Source of the DNA: DATCKG01 sp036562385
GTDB taxonomy: Bacteria > Bacillota > Sulfobacillia > Symbiobacteriales > Symbiobacteriaceae
DNA: 19,314 bases
Direction of reading: 5' to 3'
NCBI GenBank assembly: GCA_036562385.1
Contig: DATCKG010000051.1
Location: 1-19,314 of the forward strand
Below, piece by piece: positions 1-7,102 of the stretch. The notes under the pieces were generated by a model. That model saw nothing but the letters and a program-made list of their open reading frames with translations, did no database searches and was not told where the DNA came from. The first letter of the stretch is position 1. Each line of letters begins with the position of its first letter. Made by a program: the position numbers and the translations under genes.

Positions 1-108
1 CCCCTTGCCGTTGAGCACCCGTGATACCGAGGCAATAGACACCCCGGCCCGCTCCGCCACCGCCTGGATGGTAGGGAGCTTCTGGTCTCCTGACAGTCTT
101 CTGCCCAC
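1..108 (-). CDS. LacI-family transcriptional repressor, N-terminal fragment (runs off the window)
   Basis: Reading the minus strand from GTG at 108-106 gives 36 residues, among them LPTIQAVAERAGVSIASVSR followed by VLNGKG. This is the signature helix-turn-helix and hinge start of LacI/GalR regulators (the family norm is TIKDVA..AGVS..TVSRVLN). A GGAGG ribosome binding site lies 7 bases upstream of the GTG, which supports this start. Only the DNA-binding head is present; the sugar-binding core and the gene's end lie beyond base 1, so the effector and target genes cannot be named. A perfect 12-bp palindrome of LacI-operator type lies just upstream, suggesting autoregulation. Divergent from the two-component system that follows. 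Family assignment is strong; specificity is unknown. Confidence 0.85.
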   Translation of the reverse strand, partial: MGRRLSGDQKLPTIQAVAERAGVSIASVSRVLNGKG

Positions 109-125
109 TGCCCCACCTCCACCTT

Positions 126-137
126 GTAAACGTTTAC
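126..137. promoter_or_regulatory. LacI-family operator palindrome
   Basis: GTAAACGTTTAC is a perfect 12-bp palindrome with the central CG typical of LacI/GalR/CcpA-type operators. It lies 18 bases upstream of the GTG start of the divergent LacI-family gene. Autorepression is the simplest reading (inference). Confidence 0.7.
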
Positions 138-201
138 CGGAATACACTATTCGGCGGCCGCGGGCAGACTCCTTCTTCGGGAGGAAAAATTTTTAGGTCC
201 C

Positions 202-218
202 GAGAAGGGGCCCTTCTC
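202..218. repeat. Perfect inverted repeat upstream of the response regulator promoter
   Basis: GAGAAGGG-G-CCCTTCTC has 8-bp perfect arms around a single central base. It lies about 18 bases upstream of the predicted -35 of the two-component operon. With a one-base centre and no T-run after it, it resembles a protein-binding dyad more than a terminator. The binder is unknown. Confidence 0.45.
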
Positions 219-235
219 CACACCGGCGGGCTGGC

Positions 236-265
236 TTGTCCCCCGTCTGACCCCCCACGTAAAAT
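236..265 (+). promoter_or_regulatory. Predicted sigma-A promoter of the two-component operon
   Basis: TTGTCC (236-241) and TAAAAT (260-265) are separated by 18 bases and lie 25 bases upstream of the response regulator ATG. The ribosome binding site GAGAGGGGG follows at 275-283. Assigned from consensus match only. Confidence 0.5.
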
Positions 266-290
266 AGAAAGGACGAGAGGGGGTGGCCGG

Positions 291-1004
291 ATGACAGCGG
301 AGGCATCGTCCTACCGGATCATGCTGGTGGAAGACGACGAGAAGATTGCAGGGATCCTGGCGGCGGAACTGCAGCGGTACGGATATGAGGTGGTAACCGC
401 CCCGGACTTCAGCCGGGTCAGGGAGGCGTTCCTGGCCGCCCGACCCCACCTGGTGCTGCTGGATATCAATCTGCCCCGCTTCGACGGGTACTACTGGTGC
501 CGGCAGATCCGTGCCGTGTCCAAGGTCCCCATCCTCTTCCTCTCGGCCAGAAGCGGCGATCTGGACCAGGTGCGGGCCCTGGAAAACGGCGGCGATGACT
601 ACATCACCAAGCCCTTCAACCTGGAGCTGGCCCTGGCCAAGGTGCGCAGCGCCCTGCGGCGGGCTTACGGCGAATATGCCATGGGCGGGGAACACACCCT
701 CCTGCAGGTGGGGGATTTGCTTTTGAACAAGAGCACCAACCGGGTCTCCCGGGGCGGGTCCGAGGTCGAGCTGACCCCGAAGGAGTTCCAGCTCCTCTGG
801 ACCCTGGCCGAACGGGCCGGGGAGATTGTGGGGCGGGAGGAACTGCTGGAGGCGCTCTGGGATGACATCGATTTCGTGGATGACAACACGCTGACCGTCA
901 ACGTGGCCCGGCTCCGCCGGCGCCTGGCGGAACTGGGCCTGCCGGACGCCATCGAGACCAAGCGGGGCCAGGGCTACCGTCTGGCGCTGGAAAAGGGGCA
1001 GTGA
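291..1004 (+). CDS. bceR: OmpR/PhoB-family response regulator (BceR type)
   Basis: This 237-residue protein has a receiver domain (about residues 9-122) and a C-terminal OmpR-type winged helix (about 140-233). The receiver carries the acidic pocket E14-D15-D16, phospho-acceptor D58 in LVLLDINLP, switch residue S85 and invariant K107 in YITKPF. The output domain shows LTPKEFQLL and the terminal RGQGYRL hairpin. The next genes are a short-loop histidine kinase and a BceA/BceB-type ABC transporter, so this is most likely the regulator of a Bce-type peptide-antibiotic sensing and detoxification module. The ATG has a good ribosome binding site (GAGAGGGGG, 7 bases away). Its stop overlaps the kinase's alternative GTG start, implying co-translation. 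The bce name rests on context and architecture; the inducing compound cannot be read from sequence. Confidence 0.9.
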   Translation: MTAEASSYRIMLVEDDEKIAGILAAELQRYGYEVVTAPDFSRVREAFLAARPHLVLLDINLPRFDGYYWCRQIRAVSKVPILFLSARSGDLDQVRALENGGDDYITKPFNLELALAKVRSALRRAYGEYAMGGEHTLLQVGDLLLNKSTNRVSRGGSEVELTPKEFQLLWTLAERAGEIVGREELLEALWDDIDFVDDNTLTVNVARLRRRLAELGLPDAIETKRGQGYRLALEKGQ

Positions 1005-1009
1005 GAACC

Positions 1010-2113
1010 ATGCACGTTTTGGGATACCTGCGGGACCGGCTGGGATACATCGCGACCTTTGTGGGCGCCGGCCTCCTGGCTGCGGCAGTGATCCGGCTGG
1101 ACCTTCACCTCTCCGGCGCCGTCCTCCGGTCCGGAGGCCTCGCTTATAGCTGGCTCCTGGGCCTCCTCTGCCTGGCGCTCTGGCTCGCCTGCGACTACCG
1201 ACGGGAGGTGCGATTTCTCCGGCACCTGGCCGCCATCGACCAGAACAAATCAGTAGATGAGCTCGGTGTGCTTCCGGAGGCCGGCACCCTGCAGCAGCGC
1301 CTGTTTGCCCGGGCGTGGGCTCATCTGTACGGACGCCTGCGGGGCGAACTGAGCGCGGAGCAGGCCCGGGGCAGGCAGCAGATCGAGCTGATCAGCCAGT
1401 GGGCCCATCATATGAAGACGCCGGTGGCGGTAATCGACCTGGAACTGCAGAAGGCCAGGCACCGGGAGTGGCCCGAAGAGGTCCGTGCGGTGCTTGCCAG
1501 CATCCAGGAAGAGACGGAACGGCTACGCCACTCGCTGCAGATGCTGCTTAACATGGTCCGCCTGGAGGAGTTCGCGGCCGATTTCCGGGTGGAACCTGTC
1601 GACCTGGTGGCCCTGGTCCGGCAAGTGGTCAACGAGCATAAGCGCACCTTCATCACCCACCGGGTCTATCCCAGGATCGAACTGCCCGATCCGGAAGCCC
1701 TGCCGCCGGAGCTGCTGGTGGTCGAAAGCGACGCCAAGTGGCTCCGGTTTGTGCTGGAGCAGCTGGTCAGCAACGCGGTCAAATACGCCGCCGAGACGGA
1801 CCGGGAGGGGCGGGTCTGCTTCCGCTTTCACCGGATGGAAGCCGAAACCATCCTGGAGGTGGCAGACAATGGCATCGGCATTCCCCCGGAGGATCTCGGC
1901 CGGGTTTTTGACCCCTTCTTTACCGGCATCAACGGCCGGGCCCATCCGCAGGCCACCGGCATGGGGCTGTACCTGGCCCGCCAGACATGTCAGCGCCTGG
2001 GCCACCGGCTGCAGATTGAATCCGTCCGGGGAGAGGGTACCCGGGCCTCTATCATCTTCCCGGACAGCCGCACCCTCTTTACCGGCCTTCACCCTTCCCT
2101 GACAAAACGGTGA
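1010..2113 (+). CDS. bceS: Intramembrane-sensing histidine kinase (BceS type)
   Basis: This 367-residue kinase has two N-terminal membrane helices (about 15-32 and 44-61) separated by a very short outside loop. That is the hallmark of intramembrane-sensing kinases, which take their signal from a partner BceAB transporter rather than binding ligand directly. The catalytic core is complete: phospho-acceptor H133 in AHHMKTP, N box around N255 (LVSNAVKYA), G1 box D286-NGIGI, F box DPFF, and G2 box around G317 (TGMGLYLA). The ATG at 1010 is 11 bases from an AAAAGGGG site. A GTG at 1001, overlapping the regulator's stop as GTGA, would add three residues and is possible. Its cognate regulator is the preceding gene and its sensor partner is probably the transporter that follows. 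Confidence 0.9.
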   Translation: MHVLGYLRDRLGYIATFVGAGLLAAAVIRLDLHLSGAVLRSGGLAYSWLLGLLCLALWLACDYRREVRFLRHLAAIDQNKSVDELGVLPEAGTLQQRLFARAWAHLYGRLRGELSAEQARGRQQIELISQWAHHMKTPVAVIDLELQKARHREWPEEVRAVLASIQEETERLRHSLQMLLNMVRLEEFAADFRVEPVDLVALVRQVVNEHKRTFITHRVYPRIELPDPEALPPELLVVESDAKWLRFVLEQLVSNAVKYAAETDREGRVCFRFHRMEAETILEVADNGIGIPPEDLGRVFDPFFTGINGRAHPQATGMGLYLARQTCQRLGHRLQIESVRGEGTRASIIFPDSRTLFTGLHPSLTKR

Positions 2114-2124
2114 CACGAATGTAA
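2111..2124 (+). promoter_or_regulatory. Candidate BceR binding box upstream of bceA
   Basis: TGACA-CGAA-TGTAA begins exactly at the TGA stop of the kinase gene, about 90 bases upstream of the ABC transporter ATG. It fits the TGACA-N4-TGTAA pattern that I recall as the published consensus for BceR-like regulators. A separate, strongly inducible transporter promoter between bceS and bceA is typical of such modules. I could not place convincing -35/-10 hexamers. Confidence 0.55.
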
Positions 2125-2215
2125 GGTTAGCGGCCGGCGCCGCAAGGAAAATCGATGGCTGCAGAAGCCGCCTTGCGGTAGACTCGCCGTGTACCAAGCA
2201 CCGCAGGGAGGTGGC

Positions 2216-2995
2216 ATGATGATCGTGCTGCAGGCCAGGGGACTCACCAAGGTGTACGGCAGCCGGGGACGGGTGGCCACCCGAGCGCTGGACAATTTCT
2301 CCCTGGAAGTGGCCAAGGGCGAGTTTGTGGGCATTATGGGACCTTCGGGGAGTGGTAAGACCACCCTGCTGAACCTGCTGGCCACCATTGACCGGCCCAC
2401 TGCAGGGACAGTCTGCGTGGAGGGCGTGGCGACCGCTGAGCTGAAGGGCGAGCAGCTGGCCCTCTTCCGCCGCCGGCGGCTGGGATTCATCTTCCAGGAC
2501 TTCAACCTGCTGGACAGCCTGACTGTGGGGGAGAACATCGTTCTGCCTCTGGTGCTGGACCGGGTGCCGCTGCGGACCATCAAGGAGCGGCTGCACACCG
2601 TCGCCCGGCAGCTGGGCATCGACGACATCCTGGACAAGTATCCGTATGAGATCTCCGGCGGACAGCAGCAGCGGGCGGCCGCGGCCCGGGCTATCATCCA
2701 CGAACCGGCCATCGTCCTGGCCGATGAGCCCACCGGCAACCTGGACTCCCGGTCGGCCCGGGACTTGATGGAGACCCTGACGCTGCTGAACCAGCTGGCG
2801 GGCGTCACCATCACCATGGTGACCCACGACCCCTTCGCGGCCAGCTACTGCCAGCGGATCCTCTTTATCCGGGACGGGCGGCTGTACAACGAGATCCGGC
2901 GGGGCGAAAGCCGGCAGGTCTTCTTCCAGCAGATCCTCGACGTGCTGGCGCTGATCGGAGGTGGGGCGGATGAGCCTCGGGCAGATCGTCGCTAG
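2216..2995 (+). CDS. bceA: ABC transporter ATP-binding protein (BceA type)
   Basis: This 259-residue ATPase of the MacB/LolD/BceA class has Walker A GPSGSGKT (K48), Q-loop Q94, signature SGGQQQR (147-153), Walker B IVLADEP (catalytic E171) and an H-loop in MVTHD. It powers the BceB permease that follows. These transporters are thought to free lipid II-cycle intermediates from bound peptide antibiotics and to signal flux to the kinase. The start is the first of two adjacent ATG codons, 3-9 bases after AGGGAGGT; a GTG at 2189 lies in frame but has no comparable ribosome binding site. Its 3' end overlaps the permease gene by 26 bases, so the two are translationally linked. Confidence 0.93.
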   Translation: MMIVLQARGLTKVYGSRGRVATRALDNFSLEVAKGEFVGIMGPSGSGKTTLLNLLATIDRPTAGTVCVEGVATAELKGEQLALFRRRRLGFIFQDFNLLDSLTVGENIVLPLVLDRVPLRTIKERLHTVARQLGIDDILDKYPYEISGGQQQRAAAARAIIHEPAIVLADEPTGNLDSRSARDLMETLTLLNQLAGVTITMVTHDPFAASYCQRILFIRDGRLYNEIRRGESRQVFFQQILDVLALIGGGADEPRADRR

Positions 2996-4919
2996 AAGCG
3001 TCTGGCAGAACCGGGGGCGCTACCTCTCCTACTTCGGCAGCGCCGCCTTCGCGGTCACCATCTACTTCCTCTACACCGCCCTGGTGCTTCACCCGGACCT
3101 GCAGAGCACCTATACCGGAACCCCCGCGGTCGTGCTGGCGCAGGGGATGAAGGCTGCAACGGTGGTGCTGGCCATCTTCACCTTCCTCTTTCTGCTCTAC
3201 GCCAACGCTGCCTTCGTCCGGTCCCGGGTGAAGGAGTTCGGTCTGCTCAGCCTGATGGGCATGACGAAGAAGCAGCTGGTGGGCTTGGTCCTGTGCGAGG
3301 GGCTGGTGGTGGGCGCAGGGGCCCTGGCTGCGGGGCTGGGGATGGGCGTGATTTTCCTGAAGCTGTTCTTCATGGCGGTCAGCGCCCTGCTGCACCTGCC
3401 CGAGCAGATTCCGGTCTACGCCGGATTGCCGGTCTGGCTTCGGACGGCGGGGGTCTTCGGCTCCTTCTTTGTGCTGGTCTCGCTCCTATCCCTGCACGGC
3501 ATCCTGCGGCGCAGCGTCATCGAGCTGATCCGGGCGGCACGGCAGCCCAAGGAGGCGCCTGTCTTCTCCCGGGGGAAGGCAGCGCTCGGCCTCATCCTGG
3601 TGGCAGGGGGATACGTCTGGGCTTGTTTGCCCAGTCAGGTCATGATCATCCTTGGCATCATCCCCGTCACCACGATGGTTTCGGTGGGTACCTATTTCCT
3701 CATGCGGGAAGGCAGCATCGCTGTCCTGCAATGGCTGCACTGCCGGGAGCGCTATTTCCACCGGCCCGGGCCGTTCCTGAACATCACCCAGCTTATCTTC
3801 AAGATGCAGGACAACTACCGGGTCCTCTCGGATGTGGCTATCCTGGTGGCGGTGATCCTGACCGCCATCGGGACCGTGGTCTCTGGCTTCCTTGTCTTGA
3901 CCAACTCGGAAGTGGCGGACAACCCGATGGCCATCCAGTTGGTCCAGAAAGGCAGGGCTGACCTGACCGCTCACGTGGCCCAGGTGGAATCGATCCTGGC
4001 GAGCACCGGCGTGGAGGGGCTGACCTCCTTCCTGTTGGAAACCCGCAGCGTTCAGTTCGAGGAAATGCGGGGGTCGGCAACGCTGGTCCCCTACTCTGTC
4101 TACCGTGCGCTGAGGCCGCCAGGGGAGAACAGACCGGTCATCACGGAGCCGGGAGAGGCCATCCTGGTCTACCCAAGCACGGCGAAAGGGGCCACTCCAT
4201 TCCGCGACCGGGTGATCGTCAACACAGAAAGTGTGGAGCTGCACCTGCTCCCGGATGCGTCGGGAAGGTTCTTCAACGACAACGTCAACGCACTCTACGC
4301 TCTGGTCGTGCCCGATGACATCTTTGCTGACTGGATGAGTGGAGCCCCGGAGGAGGACAGGTTAACCTTCGCCTTTTGGACCGGTCCAAACTGGAAGAGC
4401 AGCCAGATGGCCAACGCGGTGGCAGCGCTCCGCGCACTCTATCCGGAGACCCATCCCGATCCCGAGCAGCCGGGTCCCTTCCTCTCCACCACCCGGGAGA
4501 CGTATGATGCAGCGATCACCTGGATGGGCATCGCCCTTTTCATCGGCATCTTCGTGTCGCTCGTCTTCTTCGCCGCCTGCTGCAGCCTGATCTTCTTCCG
4601 GCTTTTTACAGAGATCGAGGATGATCGGAAATACTACCACCGCCTCCAGCAGGTGGGGGCCAGCGAGCGGGAACTGAAGCGGCTGGCCTGGCAGCAGTCG
4701 ATGGTAATTTTCTTCGTTCCCTTCCTCGCCGGCCTGATCCATTCCACCTTTGCGATGAAGGCCCTGGGCACGCTGCTGCAGCAGACGGTGCTGCAATACG
4801 GGTGGGCCGTAGCCGTGGCTTACCTGCTTCTGTATCTCCTCTACTTCGCTGCTTCCGGCAGCGCGTACTGGCGGTCCATCCAGGCCGGTCTGAACCGCCC
4901 GGCCTGGGAGGGGATCTGA
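2970..4919 (+). CDS. bceB: ABC transporter permease with large extracellular domain (BceB type)
   Basis: This 649-residue permease has the BceB layout. FtsX-like membrane helices occur in the N-terminal half, a soluble extracellular domain lies between helices 7 and 8 (about residues 312-512), and three helices end the protein. ATG 2970 is preferred over GTG 2961 because GGAGG lies 8 bases upstream; the gene overlaps bceA by 26 bases. In the family the large outside domain decides which peptide antibiotics are recognised and forms the sensory complex with the BceS-type kinase. That domain is divergent here and gives no clue to the drug. The riboflavin promoter starts 10 bases after the stop, and no terminator is visible between the two units, so some readthrough is possible. 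Confidence 0.92.
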   Translation: MSLGQIVARSVWQNRGRYLSYFGSAAFAVTIYFLYTALVLHPDLQSTYTGTPAVVLAQGMKAATVVLAIFTFLFLLYANAAFVRSRVKEFGLLSLMGMTKKQLVGLVLCEGLVVGAGALAAGLGMGVIFLKLFFMAVSALLHLPEQIPVYAGLPVWLRTAGVFGSFFVLVSLLSLHGILRRSVIELIRAARQPKEAPVFSRGKAALGLILVAGGYVWACLPSQVMIILGIIPVTTMVSVGTYFLMREGSIAVLQWLHCRERYFHRPGPFLNITQLIFKMQDNYRVLSDVAILVAVILTAIGTVVSGFLVLTNSEVADNPMAIQLVQKGRADLTAHVAQVESILASTGVEGLTSFLLETRSVQFEEMRGSATLVPYSVYRALRPPGENRPVITEPGEAILVYPSTAKGATPFRDRVIVNTESVELHLLPDASGRFFNDNVNALYALVVPDDIFADWMSGAPEEDRLTFAFWTGPNWKSSQMANAVAALRALYPETHPDPEQPGPFLSTTRETYDAAITWMGIALFIGIFVSLVFFAACCSLIFFRLFTEIEDDRKYYHRLQQVGASERELKRLAWQQSMVIFFVPFLAGLIHSTFAMKALGTLLQQTVLQYGWAVAVAYLLLYLLYFAASGSAYWRSIQAGLNRPAWEGI

Positions 4920-4929
4920 CCCTTTGTCC

Positions 4930-4958
4930 TTGTCGAGAATCGACATATGTGTTATGAT
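4930..4958 (+). promoter_or_regulatory. Riboflavin operon promoter, extended -10
   Basis: TTGTCG (4930-4935) and TATGAT (4953-4958) are separated by exactly 17 bases, with a TG one base upstream of the -10 (extended -10). Transcription would start near 4965, about 10 bases before the riboswitch P1 stem. Confidence 0.72.
4931..4945. repeat. Perfect dyad overlapping the rib promoter -35
   Basis: TGTCGA-GAA-TCGACA is a perfect inverted repeat with 6-bp arms covering most of the -35 hexamer and the start of the spacer. It could be a repressor operator. As a hairpin it is too weak, and has no adjacent T-run, to be a convincing terminator for bceB. Confidence 0.4.
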
Positions 4959-4975
4959 TTTTGCACAACCAGCGA

Positions 4976-5131
4976 GCCTTCAGGGACGGGTGAGGTGCCT
5001 CGCACCAATTCCCTACCGGCGGTGATGGCTCCTCTGAGAGCACGAGCGCCGCGAGCCCTGAGGGGGAGACTCCTCAGGGCAGACACCGGTGAGAATCCGG
5101 GGCCGACGGTATAGTCCGGATGGGAGAAGGC
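4976..5131 (+). ncRNA. FMN riboswitch (RFN element)
   Basis: The conserved RFN core is present: AATTCCCTACCGGCGGTGAT at 5007-5026, then CCGGTGAGAATCC, then GGCCGACGGTATAGTCCGGA from 5101 and TGGGAGAAGG. GCCTTC (4976-4981) and GAAGGC (5126-5131) close the P1 stem. A GC-rich hairpin (about 5055-5080) is the usual variable stem. An extra GGTGC-CTC-GCACC hairpin is inserted in the P2 loop between GGGTGA and AATTCCC. The element controls the riboflavin genes that follow: FMN binding should favour the downstream hairpin and switch expression off. Confidence 0.95.
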
Positions 5132-5197
5132 AGCGGGAGCGCGCCGCAGTGTGCCCGTGGGGCAGTCGCGGCGTTGCCTGGGCTTGTCTTTTTCCAT

Positions 5198-5229
5198 CAC
5201 CCCTGAGGCGCTCGCCTCGGGGGTGTTTT
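5198..5229 (+). terminator. Riboswitch expression-platform hairpin that also hides the ribD ribosome binding site
   Basis: CACCCCTGAGGC (5198-5209) pairs with the segment at 5214-5225 in a 12-bp stem containing one G-U pair and a four-base loop, followed by TTTT (5226-5229): a short intrinsic terminator. The 3' arm contains GGGGGTG (5219-5225), the only ribosome binding site for the TTG start of ribD at 5233. The same hairpin could therefore block both elongation and translation initiation. Confidence 0.72.
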
Positions 5230-5232
5230 GCA

Positions 5233-6414
5233 TTGGCTTTTTCGCAGCAGGACGAGACCTACATGCTCGAGGCCCTTCGGCTCGCGGCGCGGGCGCGCTG
5301 CCGCACCCACCCCAACCCGATGGTGGGATGCATCATCGTCCGGGACGGTCAGGTGGTGGGCACCGGGTACCATCACAGGGCCGGCGAACCCCATGCCGAG
5401 GTGCTGGCCCTGCGAGAGGCCGGCAACGCGGCCCGGGGCGCCACCGTTTACGTGACGCTGGAGCCCTGCGCCCACTACGGCCGCACTCCACCCTGTGCGG
5501 ACGCGCTGATCCGGGCCGGCGTCGCACGGGTGGTGGCCGCCATGGCGGATCCTGACCCCAGAGTCGCGGGCCGGGGTCTGCAGCGGCTCAAGGATGCGGG
5601 GATCCGCACCGAATGCGGGCTCCTGGAGGAGGAAGCCCGAACCCTCAATCGGGCGTACCTGAAGCTGAAGGCCACCGGCCGCCCTTTAGTGATCCTCAAG
5701 TGGGCCATGACTCTGGACGGCAAGATCGCCTGCACCTCCGGGGACAGCCGGTGGGTGACCGGCGAAGTGGCCCGGAGCCACGTCCACCAGATCCGTGACC
5801 AGGTCGACGCCATCCTGGTGGGAGTCGGGACTGCCCTTCGGGATGATCCCGAACTCACCGCGCGGCCGTCACGTCCCGGCCCCTTGCCCGGCTGGGCGGG
5901 AGGCCTCGACCCGGGTCCTGATCCGGACTGGCGCCCGCGGGATCCCCTTCGAATCGTGCTGGACTCGGCGGCCCGCCTCCCCCTGGAGGCCAGGCTGCTC
6001 TCGCCGGCCCTGCAGGACCGCCCTTCCCCCAACCGGACGCTGGTGGCCGTCACCCACCGGGCGAAGCCGGAAAAGCGCAGGGCGCTGGAGGAAAAAGGCG
6101 CGGAGGTCCTGGTGCTGCCGGAGCAGAAGGAAGGCGTGGCTTTGGAACCCCTGCTGGAAGAACTGGGCCGCCGGGGCATCGGCACGCTGCTGGTGGAAGG
6201 AGGCAGTCAGGTGCACGGGTCCTTCCTGGCCCGGGGACTGGCGGATTATGTGATGGTCTACGTCGCGCCCAAGCTGGTGGGTGGTGCCGGCGCCCCGGGG
6301 CCGGTAGGGGGGATCGGGCTGCAGCGGATGGCCGACGCCTGGCGGATCGGGGATGTCAAGGTCACACAACTTGGCGCCGACTGGCTCCTGGAAGGCGCCC
6401 TTCTGCCGAGGTGA
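5233..6414 (+). CDS. ribD: Bifunctional riboflavin deaminase/reductase RibD
   Basis: RibD converts the first GTP-derived pyrimidine to 5-amino-6-ribitylamino-uracil phosphate by deamination and then NADPH-dependent reduction. The protein is 393 residues from the TTG start. The zinc deaminase domain shows H54-A-E56 and PCAHYGRTPPC with C79 and C88. The reductase domain begins around RPLVILKWAMTLDGKI and contains LLVEGGSQVHGSF. TTG 5233 was chosen because family members need residues before DETYMLEAL and GGGGGTG sits 7 bases upstream; the next in-frame ATG (5263) would trim the conserved N-terminus. A Gly/Pro-rich insertion (about residues 215-237) between DDPELTAR and PLRIVLDS makes the protein somewhat longer than the usual 360-370. 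First gene of the rib operon, under the FMN riboswitch. Confidence 0.95.
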   Translation: MAFSQQDETYMLEALRLAARARCRTHPNPMVGCIIVRDGQVVGTGYHHRAGEPHAEVLALREAGNAARGATVYVTLEPCAHYGRTPPCADALIRAGVARVVAAMADPDPRVAGRGLQRLKDAGIRTECGLLEEEARTLNRAYLKLKATGRPLVILKWAMTLDGKIACTSGDSRWVTGEVARSHVHQIRDQVDAILVGVGTALRDDPELTARPSRPGPLPGWAGGLDPGPDPDWRPRDPLRIVLDSAARLPLEARLLSPALQDRPSPNRTLVAVTHRAKPEKRRALEEKGAEVLVLPEQKEGVALEPLLEELGRRGIGTLLVEGGSQVHGSFLARGLADYVMVYVAPKLVGGAGAPGPVGGIGLQRMADAWRIGDVKVTQLGADWLLEGALLPR

Positions 6415-6419
6415 GGGAG

Positions 6420-7085
6420 ATGTTTACCGGGTTGGTGGAAGAGACCGGCCAGGTACGGTCTGTACAGCGAGCAGGAAGAAGCCTCCATTTGACGGTGGCG
6501 GCGAAGCGGGTGCTGGAAGGGCTGCAGCCAGGGGACTCGGTGGCCGTCAACGGGGTCTGCCTGACGGTGGTGCGCTGCGTCGGTGACACCTTCACCGCCG
6601 ACGTGATGCCGGAAACGTATCAGCGCACAAACCTTCGGTTTCTGACACCGGGTGCGCTGGTCAATCTGGAACGAGCCCTGGCCCTGGGAAATCGCCTGGG
6701 CGGGCACATCGTACAGGGCCATGTGGACGGCACCGGCACCATCGAAGCGATGGTACCCGACGAGATCGCCATCCGGATGACCGTGAAGGCCCCGCCTGAA
6801 GTGCTGCGGTATCTGGTCCCCAAGGGCTCGGTGGCCGTCGATGGCATCTCCCTTACGGTGGTCGACGTGGGGGCCGACCGGTTCCAGGTTTCCCTGATCC
6901 CCCACACCGTGGCCGTGACGAATCTCAGCCGGCGCCGGCCGGGGGATGTGGTCAACCTGGAGGCGGACATCCTGGCCAAGTATGTAGAGCGGCTGCTCAC
7001 GGCCCATCTGCCCGAAGGGCGCCCCGCCGGCGGAGGCGGGCAGGGTGGCCTTACCGAGGCCTTCCTGCGGGAACATGGCTTCTAG
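6420..7085 (+). CDS. ribE: Riboflavin synthase alpha chain
   Basis: Riboflavin synthase dismutates two 6,7-dimethyl-8-ribityllumazine molecules into riboflavin and the RibD product. The 221-residue protein has the family start MFTGLVEETG and two lumazine-binding repeats, the first with NGVCLTV and the second with GSVAVDGISLTV. GGHIVQGHVDGTG, the conserved linker and active-site segment, lies between them. The ATG lies 5 bases after the ribD stop, with an AGGTGAGG ribosome binding site overlapping the ribD end, so the genes are tightly coupled. An in-frame GTG at 6411 is ruled out by the canonical N-terminus. The extreme C-terminus carries a Gly-rich stretch that is probably disordered. In Bacillus-style naming this gene is ribE; some annotations call it ribC. 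Confidence 0.96.
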   Translation: MFTGLVEETGQVRSVQRAGRSLHLTVAAKRVLEGLQPGDSVAVNGVCLTVVRCVGDTFTADVMPETYQRTNLRFLTPGALVNLERALALGNRLGGHIVQGHVDGTGTIEAMVPDEIAIRMTVKAPPEVLRYLVPKGSVAVDGISLTVVDVGADRFQVSLIPHTVAVTNLSRRRPGDVVNLEADILAKYVERLLTAHLPEGRPAGGGGQGGLTEAFLREHGF

Positions 7086-7102
7086 AAAGAGGGGGAGGTT
7101 CG

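Noticed and set aside
1523..2827. 434-codon minus-strand open frame antisense to bceS and bceA
   Set aside because: It is the shadow of two genes with full catalytic motifs; the composition is typical of antisense reading and there is no start signal.
5089..5232. N-terminal extension of ribD starting inside the riboswitch
   Set aside because: The 48 extra codons translate conserved riboswitch RNA and the attenuator stem and have no protein family similarity; TTG 5233 has its own ribosome binding site.
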